Below, piece by piece: positions 13,158 to 21,517 of a stretch of DNA of 64,000 bases (positions are counted from its first letter, which is position 1; each line of letters opens with the position of its first letter). The notes under the pieces were generated by a model. It made no database searches, had not been told where the DNA came from, and worked only from the letters and a program-made list of their open reading frames with translations. The stretch lies in NCBI RefSeq assembly GCF_020181595.1, contig NZ_CP084028.1, forward strand, positions 3,837,665 to 3,901,664, given 5' to 3'. This DNA is from [Mycobacterium] vasticus. Its GTDB lineage: Bacteria; Actinomycetota; Actinomycetes; Mycobacteriales; Mycobacteriaceae. The translations under genes and the position numbers were made by a program.

Positions 13158-13852
13158 GCCCGGCCGTCGCCACCGCGGCCGCAGCCACCGATGCAACGGC
13201 CGGCGGTGCCATCTCGCCCGGTCTGGCGTTCGATCTGATCGGCGCGGTTTTCGAGGTGGGCAGCGTCGGTCCGTTCGGTGGCATCGGACTGGGGGGCGCG
13301 TTCGGCGGTCTGGCGATCACCCTGGGCGAGCTGGCATTGCCCGAAGAGGGCGCGTTGGGTCTCGGAGCGCTGGGCGCCCTGGACCTGATCGGCACGGCCA
13401 CACCGGCGGCTTCGACCGGGGCTACTTGGGCTTCCATGGGCCGAGCCGTGCCACTGAACGGACTGTCCGTTCCGCAGGCCTGGGCCGCCGCCACGCCGAT
13501 GCGCCAAATCACCTTGGTGACAGCGCGATCCGGCACCGCCAGTGCCGCTGCCGCAGCCGCCGGAGCTGAGATTCCCTACGCCGAGATGGCGCTGTCCGGG
13601 GCGGCCGGACGCGCGATGGCCGGCACCGTCGGTGTCTCCGGAACCCGGCCGCAGCGGACCCAGCCCAAGGCCATCGCGGCGCCGCACCCACCGAAGCCGG
13701 CCCAGGAATCCCAAGAATCCGAAGACGTACCCGCACGGCCGAAGTCGATCGGCGTCGTCGCCGAACTGCGTGCGCTGGTCGAACTGCGGGACTCCGGCGT
13801 GCTGCCCCAGGAGAAATTCATCGAGCGTAAGGAACGACTCCTCGGTGAGTGA
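12860..13852 (+). CDS. PPE family protein with a 78-residue internal deletion in the PPE domain
   Basis: PPE-like protein of 330 residues. Its first 69 codons are almost identical in DNA to the upstream PPE gene. It then skips 78 residues present in the other copy (from PYATWMHTT to ATMWAQDA) and rejoins at [17 protein letters not shown]. The missing part covers the end of helix 3 and the helix 4-5 tip, which in known PPE structures contacts EspG. The protein may therefore be unable to use the normal secretion chaperone. The C-terminal half differs from the upstream copy but keeps an SVP motif ([11 protein letters not shown]) and a SHOCT-like tail ([19 protein letters not shown]). The frame is intact throughout. 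It overlaps the PE stop by 4 nt. Confidence 0.85.
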   Translation: MNFAALPPEVNSALMYAGPGSGPIRAAATAWKTMAAELESAANSYRTLITGLTDQTWQGPAAVAMTTAAATAMYSYATGAAAATQLPTFTPPQTTANPAGPAVATAAAATDATAGGAISPGLAFDLIGAVFEVGSVGPFGGIGLGGAFGGLAITLGELALPEEGALGLGALGALDLIGTATPAASTGATWASMGRAVPLNGLSVPQAWAAATPMRQITLVTARSGTASAAAAAAGAEIPYAEMALSGAAGRAMAGTVGVSGTRPQRTQPKAIAAPHPPKPAQESQESEDVPARPKSIGVVAELRALVELRDSGVLPQEKFIERKERLLGE

Positions 13853-13880
13853 ACGCGGTCACGGGGGATGATGGTGCCCG

Positions 13881-14642
13881 ATGGCGGATAACACGAACAC
13901 CCGCACTCCGCGCAAGGCGATCCTCGGGCAGCTGCCACGGATCAACCGGCCCGACGGCTCACCGATTCGGGTACTGCTGGTCGACGACGAACCGGCCCTG
14001 ACCAATCTGGTGACGATGGCACTGCACTACGAGGGCTGGGCCGTCGACGTCGCGCACAACGGCCGCGACGCGGTGGCCAAGTTCCACAGCGGCGAACCCG
14101 ATCTGCTGGTTCTGGACATCATGCTGCCCGACATCGACGGGCTGCAGATCCTGCAGCGGGTCCGCGAATCCGACCCCTACACCCCGACGCTGTTCCTGAC
14201 CGCCCGCGACTCGGTCACCGACAGGGTCACCGGGTTGACCTCGGGCGCCGACGACTACATGACCAAGCCGTTCAGCCTGGAGGAGTTGGTGGCCCGGCTG
14301 CGCGGGCTGCTACGGCGCGGCAGTGCGCTGATGCCGCCGGTGGACGAGGTGCTCACCGTCGGTGACCTGATCCTCGACGGCGCAAGCCGCCAGGTCACTC
14401 GCAACAAGACCGCGGTGTCGTTGAGCACCACCGAATTCGAGCTGCTGCGGTTCCTGATGCGCCACCCCGACCGTGCGCTGACCCGCGCCGAGATCCTGGA
14501 CCGGGTGTGGAACTACGACTTCGCCGGGCGCACCAGCATCGTCGATCTCTATATCTCCTACCTGCGCAAGAAGATCGACGGCGACCGCCCGATGATCCAC
14601 ACCGTTCGCGGGGTCGGTTACCTGCTGAAGCCGCACCCGTGA
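13881..14642 (+). CDS. OmpR-family response regulator
   Basis: Two-component response regulator of 253 residues. A 30-residue N-terminal extension is followed by a receiver domain with the acidic pair DDE, the phosphoacceptor Asp in LVLDIMLPDIDG, the conserved Thr in LFLTARD and the Lys in MTKPFSLEE. A winged-helix DNA-binding domain ends with YISYLRKKID and VRGVGYLLKP. It forms an operon with the following histidine kinase: the kinase GTG overlaps this stop codon (GTGA). The general look is that of mycobacterial TcrX- or TrcR-type regulators, but I cannot assign one, so no symbol is given. The start is ATG at 13881. Confidence 0.93.
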   Translation: MADNTNTRTPRKAILGQLPRINRPDGSPIRVLLVDDEPALTNLVTMALHYEGWAVDVAHNGRDAVAKFHSGEPDLLVLDIMLPDIDGLQILQRVRESDPYTPTLFLTARDSVTDRVTGLTSGADDYMTKPFSLEELVARLRGLLRRGSALMPPVDEVLTVGDLILDGASRQVTRNKTAVSLSTTEFELLRFLMRHPDRALTRAEILDRVWNYDFAGRTSIVDLYISYLRKKIDGDRPMIHTVRGVGYLLKPHP

Positions 14643-16126
14643 CCTGGCGTCCACGGACCCTGCGCCGCCGGTTGGTGCTCGGGGTGTCGGCGGTGGTGAC
14701 GGTGGTGTTCTTGGCGGTCGGCGTGGTCTCGGTGCTGAGCGTGCGCACGTTCGTGACCGCCACCAGCGACGCCGACGTCTCCGAGTCGCTCAACGCATTC
14801 AGCCACTCCTACGCCAAATTTCGCCAGGTCGACAGCATCGCCGGTGGCGCCGGCGCATCGAACATCGGCCAGGCCATCCTCGGCTTCAGCGATCAGACGC
14901 CGGGCAATGTGCTCGCGGTGCTGCGCGACGGCGAGGTGATCGCCTCGGCGGTGTTCACCGTGGAGGATCCCTATCCCGCACCCCCCGACGTCATCGGTGC
15001 GATCACCGCCCACCACCGGCGCAACGGCTCGCCGGAGAGCATGCAGATGGGCAGCCTGGGTTCCTACCGGGCGGAGACCCGCGTCGTCGATGCTCACGAC
15101 ACCCTGTTCATCGGTGGCTCACTGCGACTGGCCGACCGGACCGTGGAAGACCGAATGCGTTTGGCCGCAGAGTTTTACACACTGGCACTGCTGCTCACCG
15201 CGGGCCTGACGGTCACCGTCGTCAGCTACGCGCTGCGTCCGCTGCGCCGGGTCGCGACCACCGCCGCCGAGGTGGCCGCGATGCCGCTCACCGACACCGA
15301 CGAGCGCATCACCATCCGGGTGGCCGCCGAGGACGTCGACCCCGACAACGAGGTCGGTATCGTCGCCGGCGCACTGAATCGCCTGCTGGACAACGTCGAC
15401 AGCGCCCTGGCCTACCGCGGTGCCGCCGACCGGCGGATGCGGCAGTTCATCACCGACGCCAGCCATGAGCTGCGCACCCCGCTCGCGGCCATCCGCGGGT
15501 ACGCCGAACTGACCCGCCAGGACGCCTCCACACTGCCGCCGACCACCGAGTACGCGTTGGCCCGCATCGAGTCCGAGGCCCAGCGGATGGCATCGCTGGT
15601 CGAGGAGCTGCTGCTGCTGTCGCGACTCGGCGAAGGTCAGGACCTGGACATCGAGCGCGTCGACCTGTCCGAGCTGGCACTGGACGCCGTCAACGACGCG
15701 GCGGCTGCGGCTCCCGGCCACCACTGGGTCAAGCAGCTGCCCGAAGCCCCGGTGTGGGTGCGCGGCGACCGCGCCCGGCTGCACCAGGTGCTGACCAACC
15801 TGTTGAAGAACGCCTGGGTGCACACCCCGCCCGGGGTGACCGTCACGACCGCCATCAGCGTGGACCCCTCGCCGGTGGGCGGGCCGGTCGCGGAGCTGAC
15901 GGTGGCCAACGACGGTCCCGGTATCGACCCGGAGATCGTGCCGAACCTGTTCGAGCGGTTCGTGCGCGCCGACAAGGCCCGCTCCAGCGAGCTGGGCAGC
16001 ACCGGACTGGGGCTGGCGATCGTCGCCTCGATCGTCGGTGCACACGGCGGGACGGTGGGGGTGCAGTCCCGCGACGGGGCGACGGTGTTTCGGGTGCGGC
16101 TGCCGGTGGCGGCGCCGCAGTCCTAG
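14639..16126 (+). CDS. Sensor histidine kinase, partner of the upstream response regulator
   Basis: Membrane sensor kinase of 495 residues. A first transmembrane helix (about 12-35), an extracytoplasmic sensor of about 140 residues and a second helix (about 180-200, LALLLTAGLTVTVVSYAL) lead into a HAMP linker. The HisKA box is DASHELRTPLAAIRGY, with the phospho-accepting His. The ATPase domain has the N box (NLLKNAWVHTP), G1 (NDGPGIDPE), F box (FERF) and G2 (GSTGLGLAI). The start is GTG 14639, which overlaps the regulator stop by 4 nt. The stop codon shares the palindrome CTAG (16123-16126) with the stop of the convergent secreted-protein gene. The signal it senses is unknown. Confidence 0.92.
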   Translation: MTWRPRTLRRRLVLGVSAVVTVVFLAVGVVSVLSVRTFVTATSDADVSESLNAFSHSYAKFRQVDSIAGGAGASNIGQAILGFSDQTPGNVLAVLRDGEVIASAVFTVEDPYPAPPDVIGAITAHHRRNGSPESMQMGSLGSYRAETRVVDAHDTLFIGGSLRLADRTVEDRMRLAAEFYTLALLLTAGLTVTVVSYALRPLRRVATTAAEVAAMPLTDTDERITIRVAAEDVDPDNEVGIVAGALNRLLDNVDSALAYRGAADRRMRQFITDASHELRTPLAAIRGYAELTRQDASTLPPTTEYALARIESEAQRMASLVEELLLLSRLGEGQDLDIERVDLSELALDAVNDAAAAAPGHHWVKQLPEAPVWVRGDRARLHQVLTNLLKNAWVHTPPGVTVTTAISVDPSPVGGPVAELTVANDGPGIDPEIVPNLFERFVRADKARSSELGSTGLGLAIVASIVGAHGGTVGVQSRDGATVFRVRLPVAAPQS

Positions 16127-16701
16127 AAGGTGCGGCTGCCCTCCGGTGACAGCACGAAGCCGGTGGTCCACACCGGCGCGCCGGTGGCTTCGACGGTGCA
16201 GCTCACGCTGTCTGCGGTGATCACTCCACAGGTGACCGTCGTCCCGGTGCCGGCCGCCGTCAGCTTCTTACCGGCCGGCAGCAGGTGGTAGGAGGCGGGG
16301 TCGACATGGTCGACCTCCTCGGAGCTGCGGTGTTCGTAGCTGCGGTAGGTCTCGAAATTGTCCAGGTCGCCGTCACCGAAGGCCGACTGCGGGGGGTCGT
16401 CGACATAGGCGCCTTTGGCTTTGGCGTAGTTGATGTTTCGGTCAACTCCGGGAAGCTTCTCACCCCAGCAGGTGGCCTGGGAGGCACTGCCCCACCGGGT
16501 GATGGTCATGATCCGGCAGCGCACCCCGTCCGGCGTGACGAACTGCCAGCCGCCGGCACCGTAGGTGGAGTAGGTGTAGTACGCATCGGAGTCCACCGGT
16601 TGCATCACCTGCAGGTCCGGGGCGGGATCGGCGGACGCCGGGGCAGCCCCCAGGGCCGCGGCGCCGAGTACCGCGAGGATCAACGATTTGGTGGACGTCA
16701 T
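16123..16701 (-). CDS. Secreted protein of unknown function
   Basis: Exported protein of 192 residues. It has a clear signal peptide: KSLILAVLGAAALGAAPASA followed by DPAPDLQ, an Ala-x-Ala cleavage near residue 25. The mature part contains four Cys, probably two disulfides (CRIMTITRW, TCWGEK, TCGVITAD, SCTVEA). It has acidic and Tyr-rich stretches but no catalytic motif that I recognise. The pattern resembles small secreted mycobacterial proteins of unknown role. The start is ATG at 16701. It converges on the histidine kinase gene and its stop codon overlaps that gene's stop. No operon partner is visible. Confidence 0.78.
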   Translation of the reverse strand: MTSTKSLILAVLGAAALGAAPASADPAPDLQVMQPVDSDAYYTYSTYGAGGWQFVTPDGVRCRIMTITRWGSASQATCWGEKLPGVDRNINYAKAKGAYVDDPPQSAFGDGDLDNFETYRSYEHRSSEEVDHVDPASYHLLPAGKKLTAAGTGTTVTCGVITADSVSCTVEATGAPVWTTGFVLSPEGSRTF

Positions 16702-16744
16702 CAGCCCAGTATGGCGAAATGATCGTGCCGTAGGCGATCGTGGC

Positions 16745-17515
16745 CTAGCCAGGCGCCCGAGCCAGACGAGTCAGCAATGCGTGAACTGCAACAGGATCTT
16801 CGGCGCCTCGCACCGGTCGACTGTCGACAGGAAGATGCCGCAGCGCTGCGCGGATCGCCCGGCGGTCGTCGGGACGGGCCTGGCTGATGACTGCGCGAGG
16901 ATCGCCCAGTGCCACCCCGGCGAGCGCAACCAGGTCCTGGGCATGACGCTCGGGGTTGCGGCTGTCCACGATCCACGCACGAGCCTTGGCGACCAGGGCA
17001 CCCAACAGACTCGGGCGGCGGATGTAGCCCACGCGGCCAATGAGATTCACCGGTACCCGTTCGGCTCGGGTCAGCGCCTGGTTAGCGCCGTCTGCCTGTA
17101 ACCCCGGCCGCCCCGAACTTGTCTTCGGATAGCGTTGCTGGCGGTCAAGTCCTTCAGGCACCATCACATCGATGGTGGTCTTGCCCCGGACGAGCCGGTA
17201 ACCGTAGCCGTCGCTGGTGAGGCTCTCAGTGAAGCCGTTATCCATCAAATATGCTGTGGCACTATTCAATGCATCACGTCGTGTCCACACTCCGACGACC
17301 ACGTCGCCGTCATCCGTGGGGCGGTGGGTGGTGATCGAGTGCTCGACCAGATGAAGCGTGGACATCTGGCCACCGACCAGCACCCAGGGCGGCGGATCCG
17401 TCTCCTCAAAATCCATCAGCGTCGCCCACATCGCCTCCTGATGTTCGGGCATGGGCGGCAACACCACCGGATCACGCTCGATCGTCGGAACCTTCTCCGG
17501 GGTGCTGCGCAACAC
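16745..17515 (-). CDS. Nucleotidyltransferase, putative toxin (AbiEii/MenT-like); N-terminus probably lost by frameshift
   Basis: Predicted nucleotidyltransferase. LVGGQMSTLHLVEH is followed by RPTDDGDVVVGV, which gives the GG...DxD signature of DNA polymerase-beta-type transferases. Toxins such as AbiEii and mycobacterial MenT, which modify tRNA ends, share this fold. The intact frame is 256 codons from GTG 17515. However, the amino acids just upstream in the same frame (RQAWEQ) read as conserved protein, and adding one G at 17530-17531 would join this frame to an ORF starting GTG 17679. The repaired product would be 311 residues and begin 3 nt after the stop of the HTH gene. The pair therefore looks like an antitoxin-toxin operon with a frameshifted or mis-sequenced toxin. 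The toxin role is inferred from fold and neighbour. Confidence 0.68.
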   Translation of the reverse strand: MLRSTPEKVPTIERDPVVLPPMPEHQEAMWATLMDFEETDPPPWVLVGGQMSTLHLVEHSITTHRPTDDGDVVVGVWTRRDALNSATAYLMDNGFTESLTSDGYGYRLVRGKTTIDVMVPEGLDRQQRYPKTSSGRPGLQADGANQALTRAERVPVNLIGRVGYIRRPSLLGALVAKARAWIVDSRNPERHAQDLVALAGVALGDPRAVISQARPDDRRAIRAALRHLPVDSRPVRGAEDPVAVHALLTRLARAPG

Positions 17516-17531
17516 CTGTTCCCAGGCTTGG

Positions 17532-17679
17532 CGATGTCAGCCGATGAGACTGGGGCCTGCTGAGGAGCGGATGCCTTTATGGCACAGATCATCTCAGTGG
17601 CGCTGTCCACTGACTGCCCGGTGATGGCTGCTATAGCGGCCAATGCTGCGGCGCTATCGCCGGCATCCGGCTCTGGCAC
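17532..17679 (-). pseudogene. N-terminal fragment of the nucleotidyltransferase gene, separated by a -1 frameshift
   Basis: The frame from GTG 17679 encodes EPDAGDSAAALAAIAAITGQ and continues to ADIA near 17535. There it would enter the toxin frame (QAWEQV) if the GG at 17530-17531 were GGG. The predicted N-terminal extension is Ala-rich and probably helical. Only a TGA and 3 nt separate it from the HTH gene, as expected for translational coupling. Confidence 0.5.
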
Positions 17680-17682
17680 GAT

Positions 17683-18387
17683 TCACCCCTTCCGAAACTC
17701 GTCCAACGAGTCCTTGATCAGGATGCACCCCGCAGCGCGGGTACGCACTTCACTGTCGTCAGCAAGGTCTGCTCCGGCGATCAGCCGCGGCGCAACGGCG
17801 TTGCCAGACAACGCGTTATCGGTCACCCGCAGCGTGAGGTTGCCTCGGGCACTCTCGATCAGGACGAACTCCTCCACCAACTCCCGGTGGGTCTTGGCAT
17901 TGACGTAGGCGTCGGCGGCTCCGCCCGTCGACAGCCCGAGGCGATACTCCGATGTTGTGCTGATTCCCGTGGCAAGGACCCCGTCGACGGCTAGGACCCG
18001 GGTCAGATCGCGTTCGCCGACACGGTAGCGATGCACTGATTCCGCTCGCCGCGACAGCCACCGCCGCACCAGCGCGCAGGTGTCGGCATCGCGGTCGCCC
18101 GCGTGCGCCAGGCGGTTGCGCAGGCGGTATCGATCTGCTGCCGCGAGTCCGTCATTAAGGCCGTCGCACAACGCGGCGGCAGCCCAGGCGATGCGTGGCG
18201 CGAAGGATCGCCCGGTGGCGCCAGCGGCGACCAGATCAGCGTGGCGGTCCAGGCTCTCGGCGTCGATCAGCCACTGCCGACCGGCGCGCGTCGCGGAAAG
18301 GGCACCGGACGCGATGAGAGCGCGCACCCGGGAGGGATGCACGCTCAGGCTCTGGGCAGCCTGCTGCGTGGTGACGATACTGGACAT
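17683..18387 (-). CDS. HTH-domain protein, putative antitoxin and autoregulator
   Basis: Protein of 234 residues. The first about 50 residues form an excisionase/MerR-like helix-turn-helix (TTQQAAQSLSVHPSRVRALI, then WLIDAESLDRH). The rest is mostly helical with no recognised enzyme motif. It sits directly upstream of the nucleotidyltransferase gene, the usual place of an antitoxin. The start is taken as ATG 18387 rather than ATG 18423, because a -10 hexamer (TATAGT) ends 7 nt before 18387, which implies a leaderless transcript. The N-terminus then begins SSIVTTQQ. The promoter lies inside a perfect 16-bp inverted repeat that is probably this protein's operator. The antitoxin role is inferred from context and DNA-binding domain. 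Confidence 0.7.
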   Translation of the reverse strand: MSSIVTTQQAAQSLSVHPSRVRALIASGALSATRAGRQWLIDAESLDRHADLVAAGATGRSFAPRIAWAAAALCDGLNDGLAAADRYRLRNRLAHAGDRDADTCALVRRWLSRRAESVHRYRVGERDLTRVLAVDGVLATGISTTSEYRLGLSTGGAADAYVNAKTHRELVEEFVLIESARGNLTLRVTDNALSGNAVAPRLIAGADLADDSEVRTRAAGCILIKDSLDEFRKG

Positions 18388-18427
18388 ATGCACAACTATA
18401 GCTTTGACACCATAGTTGTGCATATGT
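18384..18427 (-). promoter_or_regulatory. Perfect 16-bp inverted repeat containing the leaderless promoter of the HTH/toxin operon
   Basis: Arms 18384-18399 (ACATATGCACAACTAT) and 18412-18427 are exact reverse complements separated by 12 nt. On the minus strand the -10 hexamer TATAGT (18395-18400) lies within the inner end of one arm, 7 nt before the ATG at 18387. A bound dimer would cover both the -10 element and the start codon, giving tight autorepression. Confidence 0.78.
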
Positions 18428-18515
18428 GAACGCGGGACAGCGCCCGGGATGAGGGAGTGTCAAGGATCAGCCGAAACACCGTCAAGCATCAACCGAGGTC
18501 ATACACCCAGCGTGG

Positions 18516-18588
18516 AGCCACCTAGGAGAATCGAACTCCTGACCTATTCATTACGAGTGAATTGCTCTACCGACTGAGCTAAGGTGGC
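18516..18588 (-). tRNA. tRNA-Thr (anticodon CGT)
   Basis: Complete cloverleaf on the minus strand. The 7-bp acceptor is GCCACCT/AGGTGGC and the T arm contains GTTCGATTC. The anticodon stem ATTCA/TGAAT encloses the loop CTCGTAA with anticodon CGT. A CCA is encoded directly after the discriminator (18513-18515). The gene lies between the toxin-antitoxin region and holB. Confidence 0.95.
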
Positions 18589-18617
18589 GCGCCCGACGCA
18601 AACCGGGCCGGGTCAGT

Positions 18618-19841
18618 CTACAGGTCGGACCGCAGGGCTCCGCCGATGGTGGCGACCATGGCCCCCACCGCGAAGCGCGGCTTGACGTTGGTCGCCAGCG
18701 CCTCGCGGCATTCGAGCACCGCCTCGATGCAGCGCAACAGCCGATCCGGCGGGGCGTAGGCCGCCATCGAGGCCACCGCGTCGGCCATATCCGGATGGTT
18801 GGGCCGGGCCGCGCCCGCCCCCGACGCCACCATCAGGGCGTCCCGGAAGTAAGTGGCCAGGTCGATCAGGGCCCGGTCCATGGCATCACGCGACGCCCGG
18901 GTCTGCCGCGACTTCTGCCGGCGCTCCAGGTCCTTGATCACCCCGGCGGTGCCGCGCAGCGCCCCGGCGGTGCCCTTACCGGTGCCGCCGGCGCCCAGCG
19001 CGGTGCGCAGTTCCTCGGTCTCGGCCTCGGCCCGCTCGGCGGTCATCTCACGGGCCTCGGACTCCGCGGCGGCCACCAGCTCGTCGGCCGCGGTGAAGGC
19101 CCGCGCCGGGGTCGCCGCGTCCCGCGCCAGCGCCAGCGCCCGCTGGCGGCGTTGGCGAGCGTCGGCGTCGGTGGCCAACCGCCGGGCCCGCCCCACGTGC
19201 CCGCCGCTGATCGCGGCCGCCCAGTCGGCGGTCTCGGCGTCCAGACCGTCGGTGTCGACCAGCACCTGGGCGATGGCCCCCGGCGGCGGTGTCACCAGAG
19301 CCACGTGCCGGCACCGGGACCGCAGCGTGATCGCGATGTCCTCCGGGTCCACCGAGGGGGCACACAGCAGGAACACCGTCGACGGCGGCGGCTCCTCGAC
19401 GACCTTGAGCAGAGCGTTGCCCGCGCCCTCGGTGAGCCGGTCGGCGTCTTCGACCACCACGATCTGCCAGCGGCCGGTCCCGGGCCGCCGCGACGCCATC
19501 TGCACTATGGCACGCATCTCATCGACCCCGATGGACAGTCCGTCCGGCACAACCCGCCGCACGTCGGCGTGCGTGCCGGCCATCGCCGTGGTGCAGGCCC
19601 GGCACCACCCGCAGCCGGGCCCACCGTCGGCGTCGTCGGTGGTGCACTGCAGCGCCGCAGCAAAACACAGCGCCGCGATGGATCGGCCCGAACCGGGCGG
19701 GCCGGTGATCAGCCAGGCATGTGACATACCGCCGGCGGTCATGCCGCTGTGAGCTGAATCATGCCGCGACGCACGGGCAGCGGCCAACAGCTCCGCTTCT
19801 ACCGCCTGTTGGCCCACCAATCGTGCGAAAACCCCGGTCAT
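18618..19841 (-). CDS. holB: DNA polymerase III subunit delta' (clamp-loader)
   Basis: AAA+ clamp-loader subunit of 407 residues that helps load the beta sliding clamp during replication. It shows a modified P-loop (GPPGSGRS), a zinc module (CGWCRACTTAMAG, with an earlier Cys), a Walker B-like region (VVVEDADRLTEGAGNALLK) and the SRC motif (LRSRCRHVAL). The N-terminus GVFARLVGQQAVEAEL matches the mycobacterial family. The start is ATG 19841; a GTG one codon upstream (19844) is possible. It is the ortholog of Rv3644c and diverges from the adenylate cyclase gene, as in M. tuberculosis. Confidence 0.92.
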   Translation of the reverse strand: MTGVFARLVGQQAVEAELLAAARASRHDSAHSGMTAGGMSHAWLITGPPGSGRSIAALCFAAALQCTTDDADGGPGCGWCRACTTAMAGTHADVRRVVPDGLSIGVDEMRAIVQMASRRPGTGRWQIVVVEDADRLTEGAGNALLKVVEEPPPSTVFLLCAPSVDPEDIAITLRSRCRHVALVTPPPGAIAQVLVDTDGLDAETADWAAAISGGHVGRARRLATDADARQRRQRALALARDAATPARAFTAADELVAAAESEAREMTAERAEAETEELRTALGAGGTGKGTAGALRGTAGVIKDLERRQKSRQTRASRDAMDRALIDLATYFRDALMVASGAGAARPNHPDMADAVASMAAYAPPDRLLRCIEAVLECREALATNVKPRFAVGAMVATIGGALRSDL

Positions 19842-19923
19842 CACCGGCCACAGTAGCCGGTGGCCCCGACATCACAGCGAATAAGAAGGCCGGCTTTGCC
19901 GGCCCGCCGGATACGGTGTTCAG

Positions 19924-21516
19924 GTGAGTACCACCACGACGCTGGGCGGGCGAATCAGCCGATTCGTCCGCTGGGTGGTCAGGACACCGTGGCCGGTGTT
20001 CACGCTGAGCATGTTGCAGGCCGACATCATCGGTTCACTGTTCGTGTTCGGCTTCCTGCGATTCGGTCTGCCCGAAGAGGACCGGATCAACCTGCAGGAT
20101 CTGCCGCGGTCCAACCTGATCATCTTCGGCCTCACCCTGCTGTTCCTGTTCTGCATCGGCTTCACGGTGAGCACCTCCCTGCTGATGCCGGTGTTCCGCT
20201 GGCAGCGCCGGGAGTCGCTGCTGGCCGGGCCCGACCCCGAGCCCGAGGCCACCGAGCTGGCGCGGTCGCGCGCGTTGAAGATGCCGTTCTACCGGTCGCT
20301 GATCAGCATCGGCTACTGGGCGGTGGGCGGGGTGGTGTTCATCATCATCAGCTGGCCGGTGGTCAATGACGTTGTGCCGGTGGTGATCACCGCCACCGCG
20401 CTCGGCGCGGCGGCCACCGCCATCATCGGCTACCTGCAATCCGAGCGAGTTCTGCGCCCGGTGGCCGTGGCCGCACTGCGCGGTGGGGCGCCGGAGAACC
20501 TGCGCGCGCCCGGGGTGATCCTGCGCCAACTGCTGACCTGGGCGCTGTCCACCGGGGTGCCGTTGGTGGCGATCGTGCTCTCGGTACTGGCCGGCAAGGC
20601 TTCGCTACTGGACGCCTCACCGGACAAGCTGTTCACCCCGATCCTGTTGATGGCGCTGGCCGCGCTGATCATCGGACTGTCCGGCACCGTGCTGGTGTCC
20701 ATGTCGATCGCCGACCCGCTGCGCCAACTGCGCTGGGCGCTCGGCGAGGTACAGCGCGGAAACTACAACGCGCACATGCAGATCTACGACGCCAGCGAGC
20801 TCGGACTGCTGCAGGCCGGGTTCAACGACATGGTGCGCGAACTGGCCGAGCGGCAACGACTGCGCGACCTGTTCGGACGCTACGTCGGCGAGGACGTGGC
20901 GCGGCGCGCCCTGGAACGCGGCACCGAACTGGGCGGCCAAGAGCGCGACGTCGCGGTGCTCTTCGTCGACCTCGTGGGCTCCACCCAGCTGGCCGCAACC
21001 CGGCCGCCGAGCGAAGTGGTCAACCTGCTCAACGAGTTCTTCCGGGTGGTCGTCGAGGCCGTCGGCCGGCACGGCGGATTCGTCAACAAGTTCCAGGGTG
21101 ACGCCGCGCTGGCGATCTTCGGCGCCCCGATCGAGCATCCGGACGCCTCCAGCGCGGCGCTGGCCGCAGCCCGCGAACTGCACGACGGCCTGGTGCCGGT
21201 GCTGGGCTCCGAAGAGTTCGGCATCGGGGTGTCGACGGGGCGCGCCATCGCCGGCCACATCGGCGCCCGGGCCCGCTTCGAGTACACCGTGATCGGAGAC
21301 CCGGTCAACGAAGCCGCCCGGCTGACCGAGCTCGCCAAGATGGAGGACGGCCACGTGCTGGCGTCCGCGGTCACGGTCAGCGGCGCCGTCGACGCCGAGG
21401 CGTTGTGCTGGGAGGTCGGCGAGATCGTCGAGCTACGCGGGCGCACCGCCCCTACCCAGCTGGCGCGACCATTGAAACTCGCTGCGGCCGAACGAGTTCC
21501 GGCCATCGCAGACTGA
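19924..21516 (+). CDS. Membrane-anchored class III adenylate cyclase with HAMP domain (Rv3645-like)
   Basis: Protein of 530 residues that makes cAMP from ATP. Six hydrophobic helices fill the first about 270 residues. A HAMP linker follows (MSIADPLRQLRWALGEV), then a class III cyclase domain from about 340 with the metal-binding Asp in VAVLFVDLVGST and FQGDAALAIFGAP. The catalytic core continues through FEYTVIGDPVNEAARL, which supplies the second metal/base contacts and the transition-state Asn. Rv3645 in M. tuberculosis has the same layout and is reported as a major cAMP source. The start is GTG 19924. It converges on topA with a 1-nt gap between coding ends. Confidence 0.92.
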   Translation: MSTTTTLGGRISRFVRWVVRTPWPVFTLSMLQADIIGSLFVFGFLRFGLPEEDRINLQDLPRSNLIIFGLTLLFLFCIGFTVSTSLLMPVFRWQRRESLLAGPDPEPEATELARSRALKMPFYRSLISIGYWAVGGVVFIIISWPVVNDVVPVVITATALGAAATAIIGYLQSERVLRPVAVAALRGGAPENLRAPGVILRQLLTWALSTGVPLVAIVLSVLAGKASLLDASPDKLFTPILLMALAALIIGLSGTVLVSMSIADPLRQLRWALGEVQRGNYNAHMQIYDASELGLLQAGFNDMVRELAERQRLRDLFGRYVGEDVARRALERGTELGGQERDVAVLFVDLVGSTQLAATRPPSEVVNLLNEFFRVVVEAVGRHGGFVNKFQGDAALAIFGAPIEHPDASSAALAAARELHDGLVPVLGSEEFGIGVSTGRAIAGHIGARARFEYTVIGDPVNEAARLTELAKMEDGHVLASAVTVSGAVDAEALCWEVGEIVELRGRTAPTQLARPLKLAAAERVPAIAD

Positions 21517-21517
21517 G

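Noticed and set aside
10719..13714. Gly-rich minus-strand frames opposite the PPE genes, resembling PE_PGRS-like repeats
   Set aside because: The Gly richness is the complement of Ala/Pro/Thr codons of the PPE genes; no PE domain or start signal is present.
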